DNA from: Rhodosporidiobolus odoratus
Lineage: Eukaryota > Basidiomycota > Microbotryomycetes > Sporidiobolales > Sporidiobolaceae
Direction of reading: 5' to 3'
Assembly: GCA_034387635.1 (NCBI GenBank)
Contig: JAOANU010000001.1
Location: forward strand, 1,240,001-1,304,000
DNA: 64,000 nucleotides
Positions 10,636-21,900 of this stretch are shown here, one piece after another; positions within the stretch are counted from its first letter, which is position 1, and every line of letters begins with the position of its first letter. Under the pieces are notes generated by a model that did not search any database, was not told where the DNA came from, and worked only from the letters and a program-made list of their open reading frames with translations. A program made the position numbers and the translations under genes.

Positions 10636-11701
10636 CTATCCTACTCGTTCGCGCGCTGCAGGGTACTGTGTGTCAGAGAAAAGACCGGTGGACGCATGGA
10701 TGCAATGACGTACGCCAAGAACCTCTTCGCCAGCCTCGTCTCTACCATGGCCGCTGAAGAACAGCTCGAGCTTCTCCTTGACAAAGTCGGCTAGAGACTT
10801 GTTAGCCACTTGTCCGCTTTCGGAGAAGACGAGCTGGGATGGAGAAGACTGGGTGAAGGGAGTCCAAGCTGGATCTGCAACAGCGGCCGGAGAAAGGGAT
10901 ATAACAGCGTCAGGAGAAAGGGACGGTGAGCGAGTCAATGGCCGGGCAGCGCTGCTGTCACGATTGTGACTTCAGGCCTGAAGGAGAGAGCTCGGCGGCA
11001 CACGCACCAGGATTCCCCTCGATAGCAAACCTCATCCACCTTTCTCCCATAGCTCGCGCCGTCTTGCCCGAAGCGCTTGCCGTGTCGCCCGCCCAGAGCG
11101 ATGACGAGTTGAACACGAGTGGGAGGTCCATCGAGTGCCTGCATTGAGATAGCACTGATCAGCAAAGTGCGCTCAGGAAGACTGTGCGAAGGGTGTGGAA
11201 CGCGGGGAAAGGGAGGTGGAACGCTAATGCCGCTCAAGCAGCGGCTATGCAAGCGACGAGTGCAGACACAACAATGAGAAAGGGCGCGCGATTGCTTAGA
11301 GGCATGTGCACCGGAAAACAAGAAGAAACGGGGAAAACAACGCACATGATGCCAAGTTTGATCGGGCTAAACTTGAGGAGGGTCTCCACCCCCGTCCTCA
11401 GTTTGTACATCCACATCTTCATACCTCGTCCCTCGCCTCCGTCTCCCGCAAGCGCAACCGCCTGATCCCAACAGGGGTTGACGAAGACCTGATCGGATAG
11501 AACCCTCGAGCCGGGCGCGGTAGTGTAGTCGAGCAACGGCGAGTCTGCAGGCGGGTGTTCCCCGTCGAAAGGCGCGAGGTACTTCTCCCGAATGCGGGCT
11601 TGAGTAGCGGGGGGAAATTGTGAGACGTAGGCGGAAAAGGCTTCGGGTGCGGTCAACTTCCTACCCAGCTCTCCCACTACAATCGCGTGAAGAGCCATGC
11701 T
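10636..11701 (-). pseudogene. C-terminal fragment of a type-B carboxylesterase/lipase
   Basis: Minus-strand exons with intact splice sites encode about the last 220 residues of a carboxylesterase type B. Recognisable pieces are SRVLSDQVFVNPCWDQAVA, the catalytic-His region LGIMHSMDLPLVFN (the His codon region is rebuilt across an intron with donor GTGCGT), MGERWMRFAIEGNPD and a normal tail ending at 10636. The Ser nucleophile elbow (GESAG-like) and the acidic catalytic residue, which precede this region in the family, are absent. Upstream of a splice acceptor near 11700 the DNA belongs to the transporter on the other strand. The fragment cannot be catalytic; a truncated gene left by rearrangement is the simplest reading. 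Confidence 0.75.
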
Positions 11702-14285
11702 GGGCAAAGTTAGCAGAGTCCTGTGGGTCAGTCTGGTACTCATTCCCCTCGGACAGAGTCTAATAGCGTGCTGACCCTCTTCACGTTGCAGGGGATACCT
11801 CCGGAGAGTAAGGCGGAACGAAAGGTGAGCTCGGCGTGAGTTGGCCGCAGTCCTGGCTGTTGAGAGTCTGCTTTTTCTCTGGCATTGTCCTGATGCAGCT
11901 CCTTTACCACCGCTGCCTGCAGCTCCTCGTCAAGATAGACTGGTTCATCCTCTCGCTGATATGCCTCATGTACTTCAGTAATTGTGCGTATTCACCTTCG
12001 TTCTACCCGCCTGCATTCCCTCGAATACTCAAATCCTCTTTTGCCTCCGTGCTAGACCTTGACCGGGCCAACCTGTACGCCTTTCCCTCCTGCTTTGTCA
12101 CTTCTTCACGAGACTCACAGATCTCCACAGCGCCAACGCGTACGTGAGCGGCATGAAGGAAGCCCTAGGCATGGGAGGGAATGACCTCAACAAGTGCGCC
12201 CTGCTCTCTTCTTCGCTCTCGCCGTGACCTAACGTTGTCGACCCACAGAGTCAACACATGCTTTACCGTCGGCTATACCATCGCTATGATTCCCCAGAAC
12301 CTTGTACTACAGTTCGTTCCCGCAAGAATCCTTTTCCCGCTCAACGCGATTACCTGGGGCGGCCTCACAATGGTGACAGTACGCGATTCGGATCACTTTC
12401 TTCACAGAGCATCAGCTTGTTGCTCACCACTCTTGACATCGCATTTCAACCACTCTTAGGCAGCAGCTAAGAGCAGTTCGCATCTCTGCGTAATCCGGTT
12501 CTTCCAGGGTATGGCCGAAGCGTCTACCTTCGTCGGTGCCCATGTGATCCTCGGAGCCTGTTTGTCACGCGTCTCGAACCTCCTCCCGAACCTTGCTGAC
12601 CATCTTTCCGCACACCAGGGTATCGAGAAGAAGAACTGTGCAAGCGGGCGGCCATATTCTCCTCCTCGGCACAGGCTGCGACCATCTTCAGTGGTGTCAT
12701 GCAAGCTCGCATACATTCCACGATGGAGGGTCTGCAAGGCTTGTATGGTTTTCAGTGGCGTACGCCTACGTTTCTGCCCACTTGCTTTGCACTGCGCTGA
12801 CCAGCTATTGATGAGCAGTATTCATCATCTGTGGTCTCATCACCGTCCCCGTACGCCCTTATTCCGCTCTGATATCGACTAAATCTGCAAGCAGGCGGAA
12901 ATGTATAGCGTGACCACCATGACTGAACCTTCTCTCCGTTTGGCAGATCGGCATCTATGGTTACCTCTTCTTCCCCGACACCCCGACAACCAACCGATCT
13001 ATCGTCTTCTCTTCCAGAGACAGGGAGCTCGCCGCAACTCGAGTACCGCCGCCACCAGCTACGAAACTTGATCTGTCTATCTTCCGACGGGTGCTTGGTC
13101 GGTGGCGTTGGTGGGTAATGTCGATGATCTGGTGTGTCGATTCTCTTAAAGCATCGTGGGTCAAGACTAATGGCGATCTGCTGCGGAATAGGATCGTCGG
13201 AGGCGAACTGGAGAGTATTGGCAGTAACTCGCTGATGAGTCTCTGGATGAAGAACCGCGTGGCTACTGGGATGGAAGGTTGGAGCATCTCGGACATCAAC
13301 TCCTATCCTACCGGCGCGACGGCAGTCAGTATAGTCGCTTTGCTCGCAACTGTAAGTCGTCTTTTTCTCCCCACTATCAAGTCGTTGCTAGCGATTTGCC
13401 TGCTTAAGCCTTCCTCCCTCCCCCGGCAGGCTGTTTGGACCGACTACAACAAGAAGCGCTACCAAGTCAACCTGCTCATCTGCGTCGCCATGTTGATCTC
13501 CGCCGTACTGATCATGTGTCAGGCTAATCTCGGCAACGGAGGTCAGCTTTTTTCGCCACCGAGGCCTTCCCTTCGCGCTCGCTGATAAGCGTTCGCTTTT
13601 CTTCAGCCATCTTTTTCGCCTTCTACATCGCTGGTATATCGTACGCTGGACAAGCCAGTAACTTCAGGTGCGTCCACGTTACCCTTTCTCTCCACTAACG
13701 AAAGAAGGAATTGACCCGACTCGACTGTGCTCTCGAACAGCTGGGCGAACGATATTTGCCGCGACGACGAGCAAGAACGGTCGATCGTCCTCGCTTCGAT
13801 GAACATGTGGAGTAACGCTTTCAATGCTTGGTGCGCTGCTTTTTTCCTTCATCATCCTGCGAACCCTCCTTGGATAACTCAATGCCGAGACTGACCGTGA
13901 CCGGCCGTTCTTCCCCCGATTAGGTGGAGCATCGTCTTCTTCCCAGCCGACCACGCTCCAGTCTGGCGACGAGGCATGGTGAGTCCTCTACTCCCGCAGC
14001 CTCTTCTCCTCGTAGACCTTCTCAATACTGAGCAATTCTCCTCTCACAACCCACACACAGATCTCGATCATTGTCCTCATCCCCGTCATGGTCGCGCTCA
14101 CTTCCCTCGCTCGTTACTTGCAACTGCGAGATCAACGATTGGCCGCGGCTGCCTTTGCACGCGGACGGGGGCTCGATACTACCCCAGGGACTGAGGGAGG
14201 GGAAGGGACGGAGAAGGTGAGTCCTGAACTGTCTCGCGAGAGGGATGGACAGGGACCAGAGAGGGAAGGAAGGCATGGATTATGA
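11697..14285 (+). CDS. MFS transporter, pantothenate/vitamin (Fen2/Liz1/Vht1-type) anion:cation symporter family
   Basis: Fifteen exons: 11697-11726, 11792-11824, 11923-11983, 12056-12074, 12131-12193, 12249-12378, 12460-12559, 12619-12759, 12819-12850, 12947-13351, 13430-13541, 13607-13667, 13741-13830, 13924-13978 and from 14061. Family signatures are visible in order: WGIPPESKAERK, KIDWFILSLICLMYF, YLDRANLANAYVSGMKE, FFQGMAEASTFVGAH, WYREEEL, IYGYLFFPDTPTT, and late helices such as SIVLASMNMWSNAFNAWW. About 12 membrane helices are expected at the plasma membrane; family members import pantothenate, biotin or other organic anions, and the substrate here is unknown. Reading through at 14217 ends at 14285 (518 residues, normal family length). 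A GTGAGT donor there and a TAG acceptor at 14346 would give another end at 14592. The first exon (MLGKVSRVLW) lies antisense over the esterase relic. Confidence 0.85.
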
Positions 14286-14897
14286 AGGAGCGGGAAAACG
14301 GGACTGGCGGGTTTGTATGGTTGTACCGCTACTGGTTTATTCGTAGGAAGCCAATGACGCTTCTGGTTGCGCTGCCGCAACTGACAAGTCAGCGAAGGAA
14401 AGGATAAGGCTGTTGCCAAATGCACATGCGGGAGGTACGGCTAACCCAAAAAAGAGGGAAAGAGGAAACCTAGTCGATACAGGTGGACGAGTCAGAACAC
14501 GAGCAAATAATCTGGGTACTGATGCGAACGGAAGGGAACGGCAAATGACTGAAACTAGAACCGAGAATGGAAAACATGCGACTGCTTTGTAACGAGGTAG
14601 GAAGAAGCGGCGAAGGGGGTAAGCCAGGAAGATGAAAAAGATAGAGGCGCCGGGACTATGCTAGAACAGACCGGGGGAGAGGAGAGATCACTTGTGTGTA
14701 TGCTGGGTATTGCCTCACAGACTTGCCCATACTTCCCCTCACCATTCGCGACCGAAAGTGTTGACGAAAAAGACAAAAAAAAAATGACGACACGACTGTA
14801 TACCGCGAGGAGTTGACCGCTGGAAACCAACTTCGACCTCGAATTGCCATCTTGACGCCTGACTTACCACGAACTCGTCGCAAGATTGATGATCCGC

Positions 14898-16405
14898 TCA
14901 TTTGGGAGCCGGTGGCGAGACGAAAAAGCCCAAGGCGGATCCAGGTTGCGGGTGCGGTTGCGAGAGGCCGTAGGAGCTGACAGGGGAGCCGGCGACGAGT
15001 GCCCCATTGGCGTTCGCTGAGGGTGACTCGACAGTACCGCTTCGACCGAGGGACCCGAACCCTGAGTCTGCAGAGCGGACAGCGGGGCCGGGAGAGGGTC
15101 CGGGGGACAAGGACGACTCTGAGCTGGAGGGAGAGGCGCGCCGATCGTGGAGGGTGGGTAGGCGAAGCGGGACGTGAGGAAGAGGGGAAGGCGGAGGGAG
15201 TTCGCCTGAGCCACCGAGGTCGAGATCGAACATGCCATCCTCCATATCCTCGTCGAGATCTTCACCGGAACGAGGAGGAGAGGTGCCTTCGTCTTCGTCA
15301 TCCTCACCCGAGTCTTCGTCGATAGACAGTTCGGATCGAGAGGCGTCGAAGTCGCCGGCGTCGGAAAGGAGAGACGAAGGCGCGAGCCGAGGGGAGCCGT
15401 AGCCACCGGGGCCAGATGCGGAAAGGGCGTGGATGTTGATTCCGAACTCAGAAGAGCCGAGCAGTCCAGAGGCAGGGGGCGAGACGGCGGCGGGCCAGAA
15501 GGACTTCTCGTCAGGAAGGGAAGTACCGGCGGACGCGGCGGCGAGAATGGCGGCACCCTCAAGGAGCTGGACTTGCTGGTGCTTGCTGAGGAGAAGGCGG
15601 GACGCTTCTTTCCAGTGCTACAAGGCGAAAAGGCGTGTACAGTATAGAGATTGAGGAGGAGAAGTGAAAAAGGCCAGAAGTCGTCAGTGGGTGCAAGAGT
15701 AGACGAGGAGCTGTCGGTCTCGCCCGCATACGGGAAAGTTGCGCGATTCCCGAGGAAGAGCAACTTACAGCAGTGTGTTCCTGCAAAAGGTCGCGAAAAG
15801 TCAGCTCGTCGCGTTGTTGCAGCGAAAGAACGAAAGGCTCGGGCATGAAAACAGGACGCACCCAGCGATGTTTTGTCAAGCATGTCGAGTGTCGATACAC
15901 CTTGCTGCACTTCTCGCATCTGAAGAGGAGAGGGAGAGAGATGATCAGCGGTAGCATCGACAGCTATCGAAAGAAAAGAATAGGAGGCGTACTCGAAAGT
16001 CTGTCCTTTGTCCTTGCGCCTCCCTCCGCCAGCTGACTGAGGGTGCAGTTCACCGTCCTCCTCGACTTTTGACACGCTGGTTGAACGACCACGAGAGAGC
16101 GCAGCACCGCCCGCGGGAACCGACAGCGAGAGCCCTGCGGCGAGGCCGGGTCTGCCTGTGTGAGCTGTACTGGACAGGCGACGCGCCTTTGCGATCGAGG
16201 GTCGTTTAGACTTGCCGACCGACGAGCTGAGGGTTGGACTGAGTGCGAGGGAGGGTGAATATGGCGATCCGGTGCTGACAATGGGTAGAGCCGTCGTGGT
16301 GATCGCGGGCGAGGTCACCTACAGCAAAAGCAAGTTGGTTAGTCTAGTCTGATAGAGCATAGGACAGGCTAGGACGCTTACTGAGCTCCGGCGAGTGTTG
16401 TGCAT
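14898..16405 (-). CDS. C2H2 zinc-finger protein of a conserved fungal family
   Basis: Five exons: 16405-16382, 16318-15993, 15919-15862, 15780-15769 and 15617-14898, giving 379 residues. The N-terminal 115 residues are Ser/Ala-rich (starting MHNTRRSS). One C2H2 finger follows: CEKCSKVYRHSTCLTKHRWEH, spacing C-x2-C-x12-H-x3-H, then WKEASRLLLSKHQQVQLLE, a segment that normally accompanies this finger in fungal homologues. The remainder is acidic (SIDEDSGEDDEDEG) and Ser/Pro-rich, a plausible activation or interaction region. The 12-nt exon at 15769-15780 encodes Glu-His-Thr-Ala and supplies the last zinc-binding His. It is likely nuclear; its target genes are unknown. Confidence 0.85.
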
Positions 16406-17090
16406 GGTCAGGAGGAGGCGCAGGGGAAGAAAGGAAATTCGGCTGGAGGAACAAGTCGAGCGTGGGCCGATGCGTGGATGGTGTGGAAAGTTTGCTAGTG
16501 ATGAATAGAGTCGTTTCCGGGCGGGCAGCAAGTCTCCAGAGGTGTGTAGAGTGAGAGAAACGGGACTGAAACGGGTCGACCACCACGATCCTCCTCCATT
16601 TTCTGATTCGACCGCAACTTTTTCTGCTCGAGCGGGGGCGCGAACAAATCTTTTCTCTCCTCTTCCGCTTCACCCGCCAGTTTCGGGTCCTTGTCTCCTG
16701 AGACCTTGCTTTCGTATGTCCATTTTAAGTCACCTCTTCTGGTGCAGTTCGGCCTGCACGCAAGAGTAGTCTGTGCACAAAGCTCGAGAGAGCATGAACA
16801 TCTTGCGCAACTCAACTCTGATTAGCCCCGGATTCTGCCCCGGGAACACTCCGCAAGAATCGATATTAGCTGCTGTCCTTTCCTCACAGCAGCTCCCGAA
16901 CCTCTGCAGGCCCTAGGAGCGGAAACAAGCATACAGGCTGATTTCAGAAGCCACGGGACCCAGGCGACAACGGCCCGGTCGAAGGAACCCCAAACAGAGA
17001 TTCCCGATTCGGTACTAGTCGTCGATCCGTTGATCACGCAAATAAAATCCCTCCAGACTTCCGCCTCCTCGGACCGTTTTCATTGCGTTT
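16406..17090. other. Intergenic region upstream of the zinc-finger gene
   Basis: About 685 nt between two minus-strand genes: the zinc-finger 5' UTR and promoter and the Mpv17-like gene's 3' UTR. Only short unsupported frames are present. Confidence 0.4.
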
Positions 17091-18381
17091 TCAGGCATCC
17101 CTCTTCGCGATCTCTTCTTGAGCCTTCTTCTCCAGCGCCTCGGCGGCTTCCTTTGCGGCTTGCGATCTGGCCTTGGCTGCTACCGCACGTTTCTTCACTT
17201 GGACCTGCAAACGCCTTTAGAGAATTAGCCTTGCGAGCTCGAGTGTGTCGGAGAGTCAGCGTACGTTGATGATGGTACCAACGGTCTGGCCAACGAGCTG
17301 TACAAGACAGAGAAGGTTGGCAAAAAAAAGCAAAGTCGCGGGTGAGAAGGTCAGTCGACGTCACATATTTCTCGCCAGAGGAGCCTGCTTACTGTGAAGA
17401 AAGGAACCCCTGCACCCGTGCAATAGTGTCAGCGATCTAGCTTGCCTGGCAGGTCGAAGGTAAAGGCGGAGCTTACAGATCTCGGGAGGGAGGAAACGTT
17501 GCGCAATAGCCATAGTCATGGTCGATACCACCCACGAGAGCTGGAAGGGCACAGGCGCTTGCGTTAGTGCATCTGTTTGGATGTAGCAGAGTGACGAGAA
17601 GGAAAAGGCAAAGGCGCACCTTCATCACTCGCCAAATACTCATCTTCCAGGCATTCGCAATCGCTGCTGGCGTAGTTGCGCCGTTGATGATAGCCATGGC
17701 AGCGACTGCAGCGAGCTGTGTCAGTATTTACCAGGATTGCAGAGGAGAAACGAAACATACTGTAAACAGACTGTTGAACGGGCGAGATGAAGAGGTTGGA
17801 GCAGATAATCATAAGAAGCTTCGCCCGTGCCGAGGTCTTGCCTTTGAAGGCGCGTTGCAGGATGGAAAGCAGGGTGTGGCCGAGAGGTCCGGAGACGAGG
17901 AAGCCTGACAGGAAGAGTACGAAGTTTAGGCTGACAAGTTCGGCATGAAGAAAGGCAGGAGGGCAAGAGAAATGTACCGTAGAGACCCAACTTGACTGCC
18001 TTGTGGTTCTGCTTGAGCAGATCGAGCGGGAGGAAGCCCGTCTTCTCCTTAGCACTAAGCGGCGGCGGCGGGGAACCGGCGACATGTCCCGCGATGATTT
18101 CGGAGAGGACGCTGCGATATAGGTTTTTCCTCAGTGCGAGGTCCTTGCCGCATCGAGGAGGATCACCACGTACGACAGAGACCCGGACGTGCAAGACTTG
18201 GTGAGCACAGGGTTGGTAGCCAGAGAGGCAAGGTAGGCTGCGAGCGGGGGGGAAACGGAAGAAGAGGAAAGGGAAGAAAACCTCAACCTCTGTGGCGCAA
18301 TTGTATATGGAAGCTGGACGGGGACGTACCACCCAGCAAAGGGTGGATCTTCCTACTCGGCTGCACGGTTGCGACGCTCAT
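17091..18381 (-). CDS. Mpv17/PMP22 family membrane protein
   Basis: The start is the ATG at 18381 (MSVATVQPSRKIHPLLG), followed by exons encoding YLASLATNPVLTKSCTSG, VLSEIIAGHVAG, KAVKLGLYGFLVSGPLGH, the segment FISPVQQSVY, WVVSTMTMAIAQRFLPPEIW, VPFFTLVGQTVGTIIN, and a charged, Ala/Lys-rich tail ending AKRDA at 17091. The early LxxNPxxTK motif and four or so hydrophobic segments fit the Mpv17/PMP22 family (peroxisomal PXMP2/PMP22 or inner-mitochondrial Sym1/Mpv17). The compartment cannot be fixed from sequence; the PXMP2-like start slightly favours peroxisome. One internal exon is only 17 nt (17393-17409, residues VPFFT plus part of Trp). It is divergent from VPS13. Confidence 0.8.
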
Positions 18382-18956
18382 AGCGATTGTTCGGATGAAG
18401 CGGAGCCGGAGGATTGATAGGCGAAAAGGACGGCGAAAGGGGGAAGCCGGGTGAGCGGATATTGCGGCGCGCTCTCGGAAGGTGGCTTCGAGTGAGTCGA
18501 TTTGTGCAGAACCAGCGGAACGAGACTGACAAGCGCTTGCAGGGGGGAAAGAAGCCGGAATGAATAACCGCGAACCGGGAACCGAGGAACTTCGAGAGAT
18601 TGGGCTGAGAATGTATTTCAGAGGTCTACAGATGCGCTGAACGCGGTATCAAGCTAGGTCCCGCTGCTCCGCCTGACCAGTGAAGAAGTGTTTCGTAATT
18701 TTGTACTTTGAGAGGTTTGTTGAGGGCGTCATTCGAAGCAACCTCATCTTGACATCGTACTTTGCTTGGCCAGCCAGCTGCACGCGCACTTTTAGCGGCA
18801 TACCACTTCACGCCTCACGGCCACGCAAAAACGCACCTCGCGCTGCTATCCGACCCCACCTTCCTCATCATTCACTTCCACTACCAGCCTCTCCTCAAGC
18901 ATACGCTCAATCAAGCCTAGGGAGGGTCAGAAGTCACATCGCAGTCTCTCGGTACC
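18382..18956. promoter_or_regulatory. Divergent promoter region, Mpv17-like gene / VPS13
   Basis: 575 nt between divergent start codons; no coding exon seen. It must contain both promoters. Confidence 0.45.
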
Positions 18957-21900
18957 ATGGTCTTGGAGAGCGTCGTCTCAGGCGTGCTTAATCGCTTCCT
19001 GTCGGCATACGTTCGTCTTTCCCCCTCCTGTTGGCTGTCGTTTTCAGCTGAGTCGCATCTCTTACGTGGCTCTCACAGGTCGACAACCTCAACAGTAACC
19101 AGCTGAATGTAGGAATCTGGTCAGGCGATGTCAAGCTGAAGAATCTGAGGTTGAAAAAGGAGGCTCTTGACAAATTTAGGCTGCCAGTGGATGTGATCGA
19201 GGGCTATTTAGGCGAATTGACGCTCAGCATTCCCTGGTCCGTCCTTGCGGAACCATTCTTCAGCTGCCTGTGACTGACCCGCGCCGTCGCAGGTCCAACC
19301 TCGCGGGCAAACCTGTTCGCGTTCTCGTCGAGAATGTCTACCTCCTCGCCGTCCCGACCGACTCTTCCAAGGCGACCCCCGAGGAAGATGCTGCTCGAGC
19401 ACAGGCAGCGAAGCTGGAGAAGCTAGAAAATGCCGAACTGCTTACGACGCAACCGACGAGCGGGATGAGCGCCGAGGAGGAACAGAAGAATCAAAGCTTT
19501 ACCGCCAGCTTGGTGACAAAAATTGTGGACAATCTGCAAATCGAGGTACGTGTTGCATATATAACTTAGTTCGAAGGCGACACGAGCTTTAACTTCGGTC
19601 CTGCAGGTTCGCAACATCCACGTCCGCTACGAAGACAAGCTTTCCGTCCCTGGCCACCCTTTCTCTGCCGGTCTCACCCTCGCAGGCTTCTCGGCCGTCT
19701 CTACAGATGGTAACTGGAAGCCAACCTTCATCACCAACCCTACAGGCGGGATCCATAAGCTCGCCAACCTCGACTCTCTCGCTGTCTACTTCGATACCGA
19801 TTCTCCTTCCTTGGCCGGCTACCCGATAAATGAGGCTATCGTCAAGTTCACCGATCTGATCGCCCGCGATGGTCACACCCCCGCTCATCAGTTCATCCTC
19901 AAGCCCGTTTCGGGCCAAGGTCGCCTCGTCCTCAACAAGAAGGTCGATGCGCAAACGCCCAAGACGGATGCTGAGCTCATCTTTAAAGAGCTGGGCTTCG
20001 TACTTGACGCCGACCAGTACCGAGACGCCCTGAGCATGGTCGACCTCTTCCACTTCTACATCCGCCAGCGCGAGTACCGCGGTTTCCGCCCGCCGCAGAA
20101 GGAGATCGATCACAACCGGAATCGAGCACTCTGGAAGTTCGCCATCAACGCCATCAAGAGTGAAGTGCACGACAAGCACAAGCGATGGAGTTGGGCGTAC
20201 TTTGCTGAGAGGCGGGATGATCGCAAGGCCTACGTGCGGTTGTTCAAGGTGAAGACGCTGGGCACCATCGATATCGAGGCATGTTGACCCTCTCTCTCTG
20301 CTTGCGCTCATTCTGCTGACCTCGCTCGACCTGTAGGAAAGCCAAGAACTTGTCGACCTCGAGAAAAAGCTCGACTACAAGGACATTCGCTTCTACCGCT
20401 CCATCGCTCGCTCCGAGCTTCGCAAAGAGCGCGCCGAGCACCCTCCCTCCGCGCCCGCGCAGTCGACGACAGCGAAGGCAACGAGCTGGATCGGTTCATG
20501 GGTCGGCTGGGGTGGAGGAGCCGCAGCAGGGCAGCAGGAGTCGGGTGATCCGTCGACGGGGCTCAGCGAAGAGCAGCGCAAGGAGCTCTACAAGGCGATT
20601 GACTGGGACGAGAAGGACTCGATGGCGGCGGCGATCGACTATCCGGAAGATACCCTTCTCCTTCGCGTCAAGGCCAAGCTCGACACGGGATCGTTCGCCC
20701 TTCGTACTGATCCGCACGGTCAGGCGAAGGACCTAATCTCCCTTAACTTCGACGACCTCCGCCTCGATCTTGGACAGCGTCCGGAGAACTTCGAGGCTAC
20801 GCTTGCACTTGGCGGGCTGCGGGTCTTCGACGGCACGTGCCCTGGCACACTCCACGATCAGGTTGTGCGAGTCAAGGAGATCTCAAAGGCGGAGGCGGCG
20901 CGAATTGAGGCGGCGTTTGTGCAGTCGGTGAAGCGGAAAGGCCGCCCACTGCCTGAGGAGCGGGAAGCAGACGACGATGTTGGACAGTACGAAGAGGAAG
21001 AGAAGGGAGACGATAAGGGTGAAAGTGACGAGGAAGATGAGGGAGAAGCAGAAGAAGACGTGGTGGGCGGTTGGGCCATGCAGGAGAACCCGTTCTTCTC
21101 CCTCAAGTTCGAGCACAGTCCGCTCGACAAACGTGCGGATAACGCCCTCGCCGTTCGTCTTCGCCACACCGAGATCGTCTATCACCGCGGCTACGTCGAG
21201 GCCATCTTCGGATTTTTCAAGCCGCCCGAAAGCCAGCTCGAGTCGGTCGGGGCGCTCATCGATGTTGCCAGCGAAACGTTAGAAGGAATCAGGAAGGAGA
21301 CGAGGGCGGGTCTCGAGTTCGCTCTTCAGCAGCACAAGACGGTTGATGTTCATCTCGATCTCAACGCTGTACGCTTCTCTCTGCCCTGCCGATCTCAGCT
21401 GAGAAACGAACTCTCGCTCACCTGGTCTTTCTTTCGCAGCCGATCATCATCATCCCGGAGAGCATGACGGAGAAAGACTGCCAGCACGTCGTCCTCGATG
21501 CTGGCCACATTTCCGTCCAGTCCGATTTGGCTGACCAGTCTGCGCTCGACGCCGTCAAGGCAAAAGAACATGAGGAGTACCAGGAGGAGGACTACAAGCG
21601 TCTCGAAAGCCTCATGTACGACAAATTCTATGTCAACTTGGAGGACGCCCAAGTAAGCCGCGATTTTCTCCCCTCGCTCGACGATGTATACTTACCTTGG
21701 CCACGTTTGCAGCTCCTCATCGGACCTAGCCTGCAAGTCTGTCTCGATGCGCTAGAAGGCGGCGAACACCATGCTCGCAACGGCATCGGGGAGCTGCACA
21801 TCTTGGAACGCACCTCGCTCAAATTCCTCGCGCAAAACTGCATTCTCGCCGAAGCGCCCAATCTCACTCGATTCAAGGTGTCTGGGTCCTTGCCGACGCT

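Noticed and set aside
14864..16318. 484-codon continuous minus-strand frame
   Set aside because: It begins as true exon 2 of the zinc-finger gene but then reads through an intron and continues in a shadow frame; the spliced version gives the conserved C2H2 finger.
19589..20311. 240-codon antisense open frame in VPS13
   Set aside because: The same effect: the sense strand encodes the conserved chorein-adjacent region without break.
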